The translations under genes and the position numbers were made by a program. Shown here one piece after another: positions 1 through 9,460 of a DNA stretch of 20,758 nt (its first letter is position 1; every line of letters starts with the position of its first letter). The notes beneath the pieces are model-generated. The model had not been told where the DNA came from. It ran no database searches and worked only from the letters and a program-made list of their open reading frames with translations. This stretch comes from Ophiothrix spiculata (taxonomy: Eukaryota; Echinodermata; Ophiuroidea; Amphilepidida; Ophiotrichidae). Location: assembly GCA_000969725.1 (NCBI GenBank), contig JXSR01S002723.1. One strand, given 5' to 3'.

Positions 1-40
1 CTCCATTGCGTGGCCATGGATTACTGTATATTCTATAGCG
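1..40 (-). pseudogene. Partial duplicate of TSP1 exon 20, cut by the window edge
   Basis: Read on minus, the segment resembles the middle of exon 20 (RYRRCSNPRPRNGG) as RYRIYSNPWPRNG, with about 6 differences in 38 bases by eye. The cysteine codon TGC is TAC. The 27 bp between it and exon 20's end hold the donor and no acceptor or WxxW half, so it cannot be a normal exon. It appears to be a broken tandem duplicate within the intron; its other end is outside the window. Confidence 0.65.
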
Positions 41-67
41 TTCCCAAATCATTTGTTCTATACTTAC

Positions 68-238
68 GTCTACATGGTTGTTCATTGCAGCTTTGTGTCT
101 CGATAGCTGCTCCCACACAATATCTGCCTCCATTGCGTGGTCTTGGGTTACTGCATCTTCTATATCTTTTCTGCATTCCACCATCACAGTATGCAGAGCA
201 CTGATTCCAGGCATCCCATGAGGACCAGCCTCCATTCA
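68..238 (-). CDS. Exon 20: TSP1 repeat 5
   Basis: A 171-bp phase 1-1 exon. It reads VNGGWSSWDAWNQCSAYC, then DGGMQKRYRRCSNPRPRNGG, then RYCVGAAIETQSCNEQPCR. W-layer and six cysteines are intact. The O-fucose position is tyrosine (CSAYCDGG), so this repeat should not be an O-fucosylation substrate. Donor GTAAGT follows AGA C; acceptor CCTGCAG is at 239-240. A fragment of the same exon recurs just downstream at 1-40. Vertebrate HMCN1 has six TSP1 repeats, so at least one more may lie beyond the left edge. Confidence 0.94.
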
Positions 239-878
239 CTGCAGGCACAAACATGGAATACAAGTTATTTGGACAAAAATCAGATTATAAATTAAAAATT
301 TTATTTAAAAAAAATCTTCAATAACCAAATCACTTTTGATGGGTATAATTGATGCCCACTTTTAAGTGATGGGTTTATCGAAGTTAAGGATTCCTTACAA
401 AGTTAGTTTTGGAATGGAATCTTGGAATGGAGTACAAATAAGGCCTGAGCATTACACATTTCAGCATATATTTTGTAAAGGTTAGGATTGTTACATTTGA
501 ATAAAATAAAAAATACTTAAAACATCTGATGAAACCAAAGATTCAAATTTTAGGTCAAAGTATGTTTTGGCAGCAATATCTCAAAGATGGAGTGCTGTGT
601 TGCAAAATACTAATGACTAAGAGTACAAAATGTAGACTAACACAAACAGTATCATTGCAAGTATTTCAAGTGCATGTTTGATAAATGATATTATCTCATT
701 TCATAAATTAATCTTCACATTAATTGCCACAAGACAACAGATCAACATAAATGCCATAAGTTTGCAGGTTACTAGACACTAGCACTGGCCGGTATGGAAT
801 CTTCAGAAAAAATCTAGAAATATTTCTTAGAAAGATGTTAGACAAAAATCTGCCAACAGTGGTCCTTTGTGCACTCAC
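239..878. other. Intron between TSP1 repeats 5 and 4
   Basis: 640 bp of AT-rich intron between the donor at 878 and the acceptor at 239-240 on minus. No coding pattern, RNA gene or clear repeat was seen. Confidence 0.75.
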
Positions 879-1049
879 CTGGACATGCCTCTAGATTACA
901 TATATCTTCTTCAGTAGCTTGCCCATCACATGTCCTGCCTCCATGGCGAGGTTCAGGATTGGTACAGGTGCGACTCCTAGTCTTCCTGCCACCCTCACAT
1001 GATCTGGAACATGTACTCCAAGAAGCCCAGTGAGCCCAATTACCATCAA
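879..1049 (-). CDS. Exon 19: TSP1 repeat 4
   Basis: A 171-bp phase 1-1 exon whose true frame reads VDGNWAHWASWSTCSRSC, then EGGRKTRSRTCTNPEPRHGG, then RTCDGQATEEDICNLEACP. A longer ATG-initiated frame overlaps here on the same strand but lacks the TSP1 pattern and is a shadow. All three tryptophans and six cysteines are kept, and CSRSCEGG fits the O-fucose consensus. Donor GTGAGT follows CCAG; the acceptor is CAATGCAG at 1050-1051. Confidence 0.94.
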
Positions 1050-1330
1050 CTGCATTGAGAAAACATAATTGAACTTTTTATTGATGTTCTTATACAGCAA
1101 ATCATCCAAGCTTTGCATAGGTATTTATGGGAAAATACCAATTGCTGAATATAATTAATAATGGTACATATCGCAATCACAAACCAATGTATATTTAGCT
1201 GGACCAAGTATACTTTAGGTCCCATACAAAATTACTTTTTCCAGTTAACTAATACCCACAATTCAATTTGTTACCTTATCCAACCTAAAGACAAACCCAA
1301 GTAAAATTTACAGTGGTTGTCCTTGACATC

Positions 1331-1440
1331 AAGGTGCAGTATTGTATCTATATATTAGTAGAATTGTGCCGTTCTTGACAAAAAATGGAGTATTGCCATT
1401 GAATGGAAAATTTTGTCAAAAAGACACAATTCGCACCTCA
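1331..1440. repeat. Short imperfect foldback in the TSP1 4-3 intron
   Basis: Arms of about 22 bases, 1361-1384 (gaattgtg...ttgacaaaa) and 1410-1432 (its near reverse complement), face each other over a ~25-bp loop. Outer pieces aaggtgc and gcacctc extend the pairing. It looks like a small MITE-like foldback; no target duplication was recognised. The rest of this intron is featureless. Confidence 0.5.
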
Positions 1441-1598
1441 CTTGTCCTTTGCCTTCTTTGTACAAGTCAGAACAGGATTCAGTTGCGCACATAGGCAGAT
1501 CGCACAAGTGATTCTAAGTTTAAGCTTTCAACTCCCAATTATTAAGAGTTAACATGACAATAAATGTCTTCACATGTTATAATTGTAAATGAACTAAC

Positions 1599-1769
1599 CT
1601 GGACACTCCCTAAGCTTACACATGCGAGACTCCCTGCTGTGCCCAAAACAATCATTGCCATTAAACATTGGTTCTGGATCGTTACATCGTCTGTAGCGGA
1701 TTTGTTCTCCTTCGCCACAGGTGGCGCTGCAGTGTCGCCAATCTTGCCACTCACCCCAACTGCCATCAA
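1599..1769 (-). CDS. Exon 18: TSP1 repeat 3
   Basis: A 171-bp phase 1-1 exon. It reads VDGSWGEWQDWRHCSATC, then GEGEQIRYRRCNDPEP, then FNGNDCFGHSRESRMC and ends LRECP. The three tryptophans, the O-fucose motif CSATCGEG and six cysteines are all present. Donor GTTAGT follows CCAG; acceptor AG is at 1770-1771. No frame disruption is seen. Confidence 0.95.
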
Positions 1770-2209
1770 CTGATAAATAGAAGAAAACCAAAAGTTATTT
1801 TGGCATTTTTAATTTTGTACATGCATGACTATTTGCCATTGCTATAATCCACAGCTGAAAAGCAGCACCTTTTTGTGACAAAAATACTAAAACTACATAT
1901 GTCTCCTTTCTAGAATACATCATCTTTTTAGAGGTTTGAGTAAGAGTATGTTAGGTAACAAACAGAAATTCAGATTTTGGGTTTCCACAGTATTCTTTTT
2001 CAAAGAGGACAAACATAAACTTCAAACACAATACAAATGATTCTTTCTGGATTGCTTGCAATGAAATACCAATATTGACTACCAAACAGTAAAAATGTAA
2101 TTCAAAATCATGTCACATATTGTCGAATTTAGTAGAAAAATATGTAGAGCTAATCTACTGATCAAAAAGCTATCCAGTAAGGAAATATTTGTAATCATGG
2201 TTGACTTAC
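1770..2209. other. Intron between TSP1 repeats 3 and 2
   Basis: 440 bp of AT-rich intron; nothing recognisable. Confidence 0.7.
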
Positions 2210-2380
2210 TTGGACATGGTCTGATGTTACAATCAACTTGCTGTGATGCTTCACCTTGACAGGGGTTGCCTCCGTATTGTGGAGGGGGACTGTTGCACTG
2301 CCTGGTTCGAAGCCTGGTTCCTCTGTCACATGATGAGGAACAGTCTTCCCACTGTGTCCATTCACCATAGCGACCATTAA
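2210..2380 (-). CDS. Exon 17: TSP1 repeat 2
   Basis: A 171-bp phase 1-1 exon. It reads VNGRYGEWTQWEDCSSSC, then DRGTRLRTRQCNSPPPQYGG, then NPCQGEASQQVDCNIRPCP with six cysteines. The first aromatic of the W-layer is tyrosine instead of tryptophan (Y-x-x-W-x-x-W), which removes one possible C-mannosylation position. CSSSCDRG keeps the serine for O-fucosylation. Donor GTAAGT follows CCA A; the acceptor is TTTCACACAG. Confidence 0.94.
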
Positions 2381-2815
2381 CTGTGTGAAAAGACAGAGTT
2401 ATGGTTTTAATGATAATTTTAGAAGATATATCCCAGTACCATTAATGTTTGATAGCTACTAGCTGTGATGAAAGGCTTCACTAATATTGAACATGATAAT
2501 TACAGTAAAGGAGCAAAGACTACATCTCCCTCAAACATACTATTTTAGCATACATTAAAAGACTACATAAATCAAAAATCAGACACAATTTTGTAAGTAT
2601 TCTATTCATAAATCACGAAAATTGTTAATGATGACCATTATGAAAATAATCAACGAGGCAACATTATTACGTCATCGCATAAAGATATGAAGCAACTGTT
2701 CCAATTAGGGTTCCCCTATCCTATGTTTTAATCATCTGGGAGGTTTTTAGCTACATATTAATAAAACTCTTTCAAAAATTCAAAATGAGTTATGTTATCA
2801 GTGATTTAATGTGAT

Positions 2816-3925
2816 GTGTGCTGCATAAAGCACACTACAGTGAAGAAAGTATCAGTTTGTTGCCAGCAGATGATGCACAACTCAAACTCATTGTTCATCC
2901 TGTTCTCATTGCATTGCGTATCAAACCCCACAACCAAAAATGTGCAGGTGCAGCTGGTGCACATTTCTGGATGCGTGTTAACATTTACCCGTCATGAGAT
3001 GAACAATTGGGGCCTGAACGACGTTCAGTGAACGTTGTGCAACATGTGCTTTTGAATTGGTTGGTTAGCTTCATTATTCCTTTTCTATTAAATATTAAGA
3101 AAAAAGTCAAGAGATGTATAGATTATATGATACAAAGATCAGTTAAATGGTTAGTGTTACTTCTACGAAAATATCATATCCAGAAAGAAATCTATTATTA
3201 GAGAGTTCTATGATATGACCTCTGGTCATAATGATGTACATGAATGGCAGTTGGTTAGCTTTTGAATACTGCACAAACAAGATTCCAAAATGAGTTTCTG
3301 ATGTATTTGGCACTTAGCCAAACTTTGACCCAGCTGGGGTTCTGGATATATATCAAATATATCAAGAAAGAGTTATTATCAGAATTTTGTTTTAGTTTGC
3401 ATAAAGAGCACAATACAGTGAAAAAGGTATCAGTTTGTTAGCTGAATTAGTTAGTTAGCTTCATTATCTAGAAAAATATAATATACTATATGCGAACAAT
3501 GTGAAATACATTAGAATCAGTTGGTTAGCATAACTGCTCTTATTCTACTTTATCGAAAGAGATTTGTGTACAGTGTGATATACATGAGTGACAGTTGGTT
3601 AGCTTTTAATAACTTCTTACTACCAAAATGTCCTAACTAATCAAGAAAAAGTTGTCTATGATAAATGTAAAGTATAAGGCAATTACAGTTTGAGGATCAT
3701 CTAGTTAGTGTCACTATTCCTAAATCTACTAAATAAGAGTCAAATAAGAATTGAGATTTATTACATGACATGTGCTTTTGGTGATATAACGGATTGTCAG
3801 TTGGTTAGCTTTTAACTATCATTTGAACTGATGCACATAATCATCAAAAAGTCAGAGATTTTCAATGACATGTGCAAACTAAGATGAAATAAAATGGGTC
3901 TTGGTTAGCATCTACTACCGCTGTA
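2816..3925. repeat. Degenerate tandem repeat, period near 100 bp
   Basis: The motif ttggttagct or a close variant recurs at about 3061, 3150, 3251, 3451, 3521, 3595, 3701, 3801 and 3901, spaced mostly 70-105 bp or twice that. Flanking words also recur: atgaatggcag or tgagtgacag just before the motif, and aagaaaaagt or a similar run about 40-50 bp after it. A gcataaag...cagtgaa...gtatcagtttgtt block occurs at 2823-2862 and again near 3400-3438. It is an old, decayed minisatellite in the intron between TSP1 repeats 2 and 1. Confidence 0.65.
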
Positions 3926-3987
3926 AGAGTGTGTTGGCTGTGGCATGATGAGGATGTAAAGAAGATATCAACACACATGGAACTTAC

Positions 3988-4158
3988 TAGGACACATGGC
4001 TACTTCACATTTTCTGGACTCATGCATGCTACCAACACATTGACGTCCGTCATTTGCTGGTGGGGGATCGTTGCATTGACGTGTTCGTCTTTGCGTGCCT
4101 TTCCCACAGCTTTTGCTACAAGTATCCCAATCTCCCCACGTTGACCATTTGCCATGGA
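3988..4158 (-). CDS. Exon 16: TSP1 repeat 1
   Basis: A 171-bp phase 1-1 exon encoding one thrombospondin type 1 repeat of 57 codons. The W-layer is KWSTWGDW, followed by [16 protein letters not shown] and a C-terminal pair of cysteines ending AMCP, six cysteines in all. TSP1 tryptophans in WxxW are typical C-mannosylation sites, and CSKSCGKG fits the O-fucose consensus C-x-x-S/T-C-x-x-G. Donor GTAAGT is at 3982-3987; acceptor AG is at 4159-4160. It opens the TSP1 block after the long intron. Confidence 0.95.
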
Positions 4159-5279
4159 CTAATGGATGACGGTGATGGTCAGACAGAAAACAATTCAAAT
4201 CAACAACCACATTAACAAGTATATCATCAATGACAGATTTTTGGTGTCTATACTTACTATTGGCCAATTGTTTGATTGTTTAGGATTAAAATATGAGGGG
4301 TGTTCTGGCAAAATGAGCTGAAAGTCACAAATTTCAAAATCAGAATTATAACATATTTTGAATGATATGTCTTACTTTCTTTCTTCATTTTCCATTAAGA
4401 GATCGAAATCCAAGGCAGTCCACTGCATTTGGTAATAAAATTTAGCAAATCAATTTCAAAACTGTTTATTATAGTGTATAATAGCAACATCAATACACCA
4501 TGAATAATTACACTTCCTGGCATAATTGACTTAAGGTACAGCTAAAAGCTTATGCATGAATGCATTTTACCTCAAAAACTATGTCACTTATTCAAAATCT
4601 TCATTCGCAACTTTCCGCTCATTTCGCCGGAGCAACCCACATGTTTATTCGCATTTTAATCTAATAGAAATAATATATTTATCACGTTAGTTCACCATGT
4701 ATACACAACACCTATACACTTTCGGTTTACTCTCCTTTTAACATTTTTATGTTTTCAATTAAATGTATGATTTATAATTATCTTGTTTCAAAACTCAATG
4801 ACTGAAATAGACATGTAATTTCTTTCACAATTAGAGGTATTCAACATTAATAATTCTATTAATCAGCAATATGGGAAAAGTATTTAAAAATTGTTTCGAA
4901 ACTTCTTAGGATTATATTTAAAACTTAGTACAAAACACACAGGGTAGATAACATTTCATGCAAAACAACATGCAATTTGATTCATTGGTTACATACACAC
5001 AGGTACACATACCCCCAGTAAAAATCAATATAAAATGGTCAGTCAAATTAAAAAGTTTTCAAGAAAAACATGCTTCACACAAACATTTTACAAGCATGCC
5101 ATTGAGTTGTACATAATGGAGTTATTTTAAAAACACGTATCTGTTACTACTGAAGTCATTAAATTTCCTACAAATCAATTGCGGCATGTGTGATGTATTA
5201 TGCCAAAATTGTTTACAGATATGCAACGACATGATACTTGACTGCGCTCATGTTGACATTGGTGTGTTCATGTATTGTA

Positions 5280-5480
5280 GGATGATTAATGATTTCAATA
5301 AACTCACTGTATGCAACGCCCCAAGGAGCATTTGCACAGGGGACCAATGGCTTATCATGACTTCTGAATCACGGAACAATAACAGTAAAGTTTCTAGGCC
5401 AATGAAGCAAGGAGACATGGTCTCAAACCCAGAGCCTCTGTATTAAGAGTCCCCTGCTCTAAAAGATGCTTTGTTTACAA
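5280..5480 (-). mobile_element. tRNA-Lys-derived SINE-like relic
   Basis: Read on minus from about 5480, the segment has a tRNA-like head: TTAGAGCAGGGGACTC, anticodon-loop-like CTCTTAA (CTT, lysine) and a B box GGTTTGAGACC. The 5' part around the A box is worn. Downstream the sequence continues into an unrelated body without tRNA features. A true tRNA gene is excluded because acceptor and T stems do not pair. Boundaries are approximate. Confidence 0.5.
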
Positions 5481-5570
5481 CAACTTCAAATCATACCCAT
5501 AAGTTGTTTGCTTATAAACTGTATTTACTACCATGCATGTTTTATTCATCAAGAAGATTACCAATGACTG

Positions 5571-5851
5571 ATGCTGCTTTCATACTTTTGTAGCTTTGAA
5601 GCTGTCGTCGCTTGCTTCGTTTCACACTTTTGTAGCTTTGCAGTTTTGTCACTTTGCCGCTTCATGTCGCTCTGAAAGTTGAATTCATTTCAACTCGAAA
5701 AATCTTGTCGAGTGACAAAATTTTGCCCATATTGATTATCTCAGCGAGATGTAGTTTTGTCGCTACGACAACCGGTAGCGGAAAGGTTTTGCAAAAAATA
5801 TACGCCACGCAGTGACAAAGCTGCAAAACTACACGAGTATGAAAGCAGCAT
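5571..5851. mobile_element. MITE with 15-bp perfect terminal inverted repeats
   Basis: The ends atgctgctttcatac (5571-5585) and gtatgaaagcagcat (5837-5851) are exact inverted copies. Pairing continues less perfectly inside (gtagctttg against caaaactac). The left half also repeats cacttttgtagctttg internally. There is no transposase frame. No convincing target duplication was seen, so the superfamily is not assigned. Confidence 0.6.
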
Positions 5852-6314
5852 TAGACACAGAAAGTTGACACTAATTTTACTTGCTAGCCCTACGGCGCCC
5901 TTCAACTTTTCTGATAGTAACATGCAGCCCAGTTCACCTACTGGACTTACTGGATATTTCAATTTCAGTTCACAATATATATCTGAATCGTTTCCAAAAT
6001 ATTGATCTTTGTGAGTTGAAATGTTACCAAGGTTGTGAATGGCAGACTATTCATGAAATGGGGGTCTTCCTCCTAAGTGCACCCCATGACTCCCCATATA
6101 ACCCATAGTCATGCAGTCAAGACAAAATGCTACTTTTGTCTTGTTTAAAACATTACTGACTTTATGTGTAATTAATCTAGACATAAAAATGGTTAGAATT
6201 GCCAGTTAGGGGCGGACAACAATAACTAGGGGTTTGAAGTTGCCCAACAATTGATTGTAAGCATTTTGAACTTCTCAGTACCTAAATTTATATGTTAATC
6301 AACCTCCACCTTAC

Positions 6315-6481
6315 CTCTAACTGCAACAACTACAGAGATCTGGACAGCTTCAATATTATTGGTAGCGTAACAAGAATATGTCCCGCTATCATCCAGCGAT
6401 GCTGCAACGATGCGTAGTGTATTATTGGACAATATGGTAACCCTCCTAGTTAGACTAACAGGGAAGCTATCCTTATGCCAC
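6315..6481 (-). CDS. Exon 15: C-terminal part of the last Ig domain before the TSP1 block
   Basis: A 167-bp exon, phase 2 in and phase 1 out, starts directly with the core tryptophan (WHKDSFPVSLTRRV). It continues TILSNNTLRIVAASLDDSGT and YSCYATNNIEA with the second cysteine, and ends VVVAVR. Together with 7533-7635 it makes a 90-codon Ig. Acceptor TTCTAG is at 6482-6483; the donor is GTAAGG after AGA G. It is the membrane-distal boundary of the Ig array: the next coding sequence, about 2.15 kb away, is a TSP1 repeat. NNTL is a potential N-glycosylation site. Confidence 0.88.
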
Positions 6482-7532
6482 CTAGAACATGAAATTGAAA
6501 AAAAAGAAGCTTAAATTGTCACTGTAGTCACATAGCACAACAATAAAATCCTTATTAAACTGCAGGCTGGAGAAACAGCAAGTCTCAATATGAATAGAGC
6601 AATCGATCTCCTAAAATTGAAACTGACAAACCCACTCATGATTATCTTGAACTCGTTTATTTATAATCAATAATCCTGTCAATGTATAAACCTGCTACTT
6701 GCATTGATAATATACTTACAAATAACGAGAATAAAGGGTTTGTATGGTCAGGTAAATGTCTATCCAGAAAGCAATGCACTAGAGACATGCCGAGCCAATC
6801 ATATTGGTTTGTTGGCATTAAGCCCAAGGTTTAAAACCTAGGAGAAATACCATTTTGAATCTACCTTCCACTATTAAGAAAATAATATATAACTATAGGC
6901 TGAAACAATTATTGATTCGACAGTTTAAACAGAAATCCATAGTGTAGGGCCCCACTGTTTGTCAATGCAACTCCTACCCTGAGTTTTCAGTTACTTTGTC
7001 CAATAATTTGTTTTGCCTATAACAGAAATACAGGTGTTCAGTGCTGAATTTTATACTCAATAAAAACAAATGGAGCATGTGCACATCACTTTTTGAGCTC
7101 AGAAATCCAAATGCACATGTATTTTTGAGTTTATGATATTGGGAAAATAACATTCTGCTTGAGGGTGAAGTCATGCATTAGTGTGACTTGTCCAGCTTTC
7201 AGAGGCCAGTTTTCATCGTTGCTCATCAACCCAACCCCCAACCCCCCCCCCCCCCCCGTTTAATCTGCAAAGTTACATTAGGGGATCTGGACAATAAAAA
7301 GAAAAAATTCAAAGAAAAGAGAAGAAAAATAATTAGAAATGCAATACAAGAAAAAATAGAAATGTTTGCAAATTGTTGAAAAGTTTGTCTGGGTGCTTGT
7401 GAGACTTTTTTGTTTGTTTTTGCTTGTCATTTTTTTTAACAATTTTGGCATACTCTTTTGAGTCTCATGTCATTCAGGGGAAACTGATACTTGTGCCCCA
7501 CCACTCCTGTGCCATGACTCCTGCTTTCTTAC
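6482..7532. other. Intron inside the last Ig domain
   Basis: 1051 bp interrupting the last Ig domain. It contains a 16-base C run at 7242-7257 and a short word (ccatagtgtagggccc, 6937-6952) that recurs inverted at 12822-12837, suggesting a dispersed repeat relic. No coding content was found. Confidence 0.7.
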
Positions 7533-7635
7533 CTTACAGTAGGTTCTGGTTCCCCGGATACAACACAGTGTAGTCTGATTACATCACCTTCATCCACAAC
7601 AGAATCCTCTGGCTCAACCAAGAACAATGGAGCAC
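7533..7635 (-). CDS. Exon 14: N-terminal third of the last Ig domain
   Basis: A 103-bp exon, phase 1 in and phase 2 out, reads APLFLVEPEDSVVDEG, then DVIRLHCVVSGEPEPTV plus two bases of an arginine codon, with the first cysteine. Two overlapping GTAAG donors exist (TGTAAGGTAAGA). Only the second, after AAG, gives an open frame (AGG TGG CAT) into the next exon; using the first gives GTG GCA TAA. Acceptor AG is at 7636-7637 (TTGCAATGAAG), with a poor pyrimidine tract. The core tryptophan is the first full codon of the next exon. Confidence 0.87.
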
Positions 7636-7719
7636 CTTCATTGCAAATACACAAACAAAATATTCAGAATCAGAATAAAATAGCCTGATAATATGTTGCT
7701 TAATCAGGATACTCACAAC

Positions 7720-7931
7720 CAGTGTTTCTGCTAAGGCCGTATGGTGCGCCATTGGCGCAGGAGTGGTGAAAATTGGCGCAACAAGTTTCTGAAAATGTAT
7801 GAGAAAGATACTTATCTAGCTTTGTTGAGCCAATTTTCAACCACAGCTCATGATTTTGGCGCAAGCACCTCTTCAACTTTGTCAAACTTGCTCGAATAGG
7901 CGCAAGCTGAAAAACCATAGCGGAAACACTG
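7720..7931. mobile_element. hAT-type MITE, 212 bp, with 8-bp target duplication
   Basis: The termini CAGTGTTTCTGCTAAGG and, inverted, CAGTGTTTCCGCTATGG form terminal inverted repeats. The octamer ctcacaac lies directly on both sides (7712-7719 and 7932-7939). An 8-bp target duplication with CAG-type ends is typical of hAT transposons. At 212 bp with no transposase, it is a non-autonomous element. It sits in the intron between the Ig domains of exons 13 and 14. Confidence 0.82.
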
Positions 7932-8303
7932 CTCACAACTAAAGCTTGATACTGACATAACCTAATCAAAAACAGCCAAACTGTAATGGTGCACTCGAAG
8001 AATTCGAAAACCACATAAATATTTAGACTTACACATTATTAACTGGCATAACAAATTGATCCAGTTGAGTTCAGGTTTTTCGGTGGTGAAAGGAAAAGCA
8101 GTAATTTGTCATGGCTATTAAATACGAAACACTGTGAACCTAAATAACAAGCTTTAAAATCTACACAGCTATACAACTCTTTTAACCTTTTGTCACAACC
8201 ATATGTCTTTACAGATTCAGTATGGAAAATAATCAGTTTTCATGTCCAATTAAATCCAATTTAGATGACAGAGCCACACTGCTTTGAACCAAGTTATACT
8301 TAC

Positions 8304-8385
8304 TTTGGACTCTCAGTTCTGCAGTTACAGATGTTTCTCCAATGGCATTCAAAGCTTTACACATGTATTGTCCGGTATCTTCCAC
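8304..8385 (-). CDS. Exon 13: C-terminal part of the split Ig domain
   Basis: An 82-bp exon, phase 0 in and phase 1 out, reads VEDTGQYMCKALNAIGETS and then VTAELRVQ, with the second cysteine. It completes a 90-codon domain with 9082-9269. The acceptor follows TTCTGTTTTAG and the donor GTAAGT follows CAA A, both good. The intron upstream contains the foldback element at 8606-8879. Confidence 0.9.
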
Positions 8386-8605
8386 CTAAAACAGAACAAT
8401 CAAAATGGAAAGTACGAAATAGAAATAAACTCTTCCATTTTGATGGAAAGGCTCAAATATTTCATTTTCAGATTTTGTTCAGAAAAGAGTGAGATGAAAT
8501 GATCATGAAATGGAAACGTGTGCACATTTGATTGAATTCTTATCAACTTGATTTTGTAACATTCCACAAAACTCTGCTGATTGTGTTTGCATTGGACAAA
8601 AGCAA

Positions 8606-8879
8606 ATGAGTGAATGTTCTCAGTCATCCAGTTGTAGCAAACATATGAATGAAAATTAAATCAGATTACTGGATTTACTTGTTTAGAGCAAACTACGTTT
8701 CGTGTTACCCCTGTAACACTTCGCCAGGTTTTGACCCGCTAGAGGCCATCAAAACCATCACGGAGTCGTCACGTGACCAATCCAGCGGGTCAAAAATTGA
8801 CGAAGTGTTACAGGGGTAACACGAAACACAGTTTGCTCTTAACAATTAAGTCCAGTAATCTGATTTAATTTTCACTCAT
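8606..8879. mobile_element. Foldback element 1 with ~14-bp target duplication
   Basis: Long inverted arms of roughly 100 bp (8643-8740 against 8783-8880) match at about 90 percent by eye. Inside each arm is the hairpin GTGTTAC-CCCT-GTAACAC or its complement. The 14-mer attggacaaaagca flanks the unit directly at 8591-8604 and 8880-8893. The left end carries a ~30-bp segment (from tgaatgttctcagtc) that is shared with foldback element 2. No protein is encoded. Confidence 0.7.
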
Positions 8880-9081
8880 ATTGGACAAAAGCACTACAGC
8901 ACTGTGGGTAAAAATAAGGATTGGGTGGTTACAACATTACATAGTTAGTATCTCTGGAGAGTGTCTGCTTGAAAGTTACTGAGTAGACTTGAAATCAATT
9001 CATCTTTGTCTTTGTTGTTGCTCGCCATTTTACACGCCCATGGGAAACCTTAAAAAAAACCAGCACAATAACCATTCTTAC

Positions 9082-9269
9082 CTGTGTACCGTATATAATA
9101 AGTGATCCATTCTGAGCTTGTGTAACCCTGTTATTAAGTGCAACAAGTCTGCCATTCTTCATCCACACTATCTGTGGTGCTGGGTCGCCCTCTGCCATAC
9201 AATCTAATACGGTAACACCGGCCATTTCAACTCTTCCACCGTTTGGAGGTCTCACTATGCGTGGAGGCA
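9082..9269 (-). CDS. Exon 12: N-terminal part of a split Ig domain
   Basis: A 188-bp exon, phase 1 in and phase 0 out, reads VPPRIVRPPNGGRVEMAG, then VTVLDCMAEGDPAPQIVWMKNG with first cysteine and tryptophan, then NGSLIIYGTQ. It ends CAG before GTAAGA. The acceptor is a good T-rich tract ending TTGCAG at 9270-9271. It joins the 82-bp exon at 8304-8385, with the intron in the same place as in the domain at 13074-13264. NGSL is a potential N-glycosylation site. Confidence 0.92.
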
Positions 9270-9460
9270 CTGCAATGTTTTGAAAGTGAATAAGTAGACT
9301 ATTTTTAAAAATCAATACAATGTAAATCTTAATTTTCAGACTTTTAAAAGTATGCATTACAAAAATATAGTCAAAATTTAGATGGTAGGGAAACAGCATT
9401 CAATTCTCCTGAAAATCAGGGAGAAGGGTATTCCAGCAAAAATTGTTACCATAACCAGCT

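Larger units (their letters stand above)
4159..6314. other. Long intron separating the Ig array from the TSP1 array
   Basis: 2156 bp, the longest intron in the window. It holds a SINE-like relic around 5280-5480 and a MITE at 5571-5851. The first ~1 kb is AT-rich and shows no gene, repeat or motif that I could support. Confidence 0.75.

Noticed and set aside
891..1118. 75-codon ATG frame on minus
   Set aside because: Same strand but the wrong frame; the TSP1 repeat with six cysteines is in another frame of the same exon.
5186..5446. Cysteine-containing 86-codon frame on plus resembling a small secreted peptide
   Set aside because: No signal peptide, and its 3' half is the reverse of a tRNA-derived SINE head.
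5401..5470. Possible functional tRNA-Lys gene
   Set aside because: The acceptor and T stems do not pair and the A box is degraded; only the anticodon loop and B box remain.
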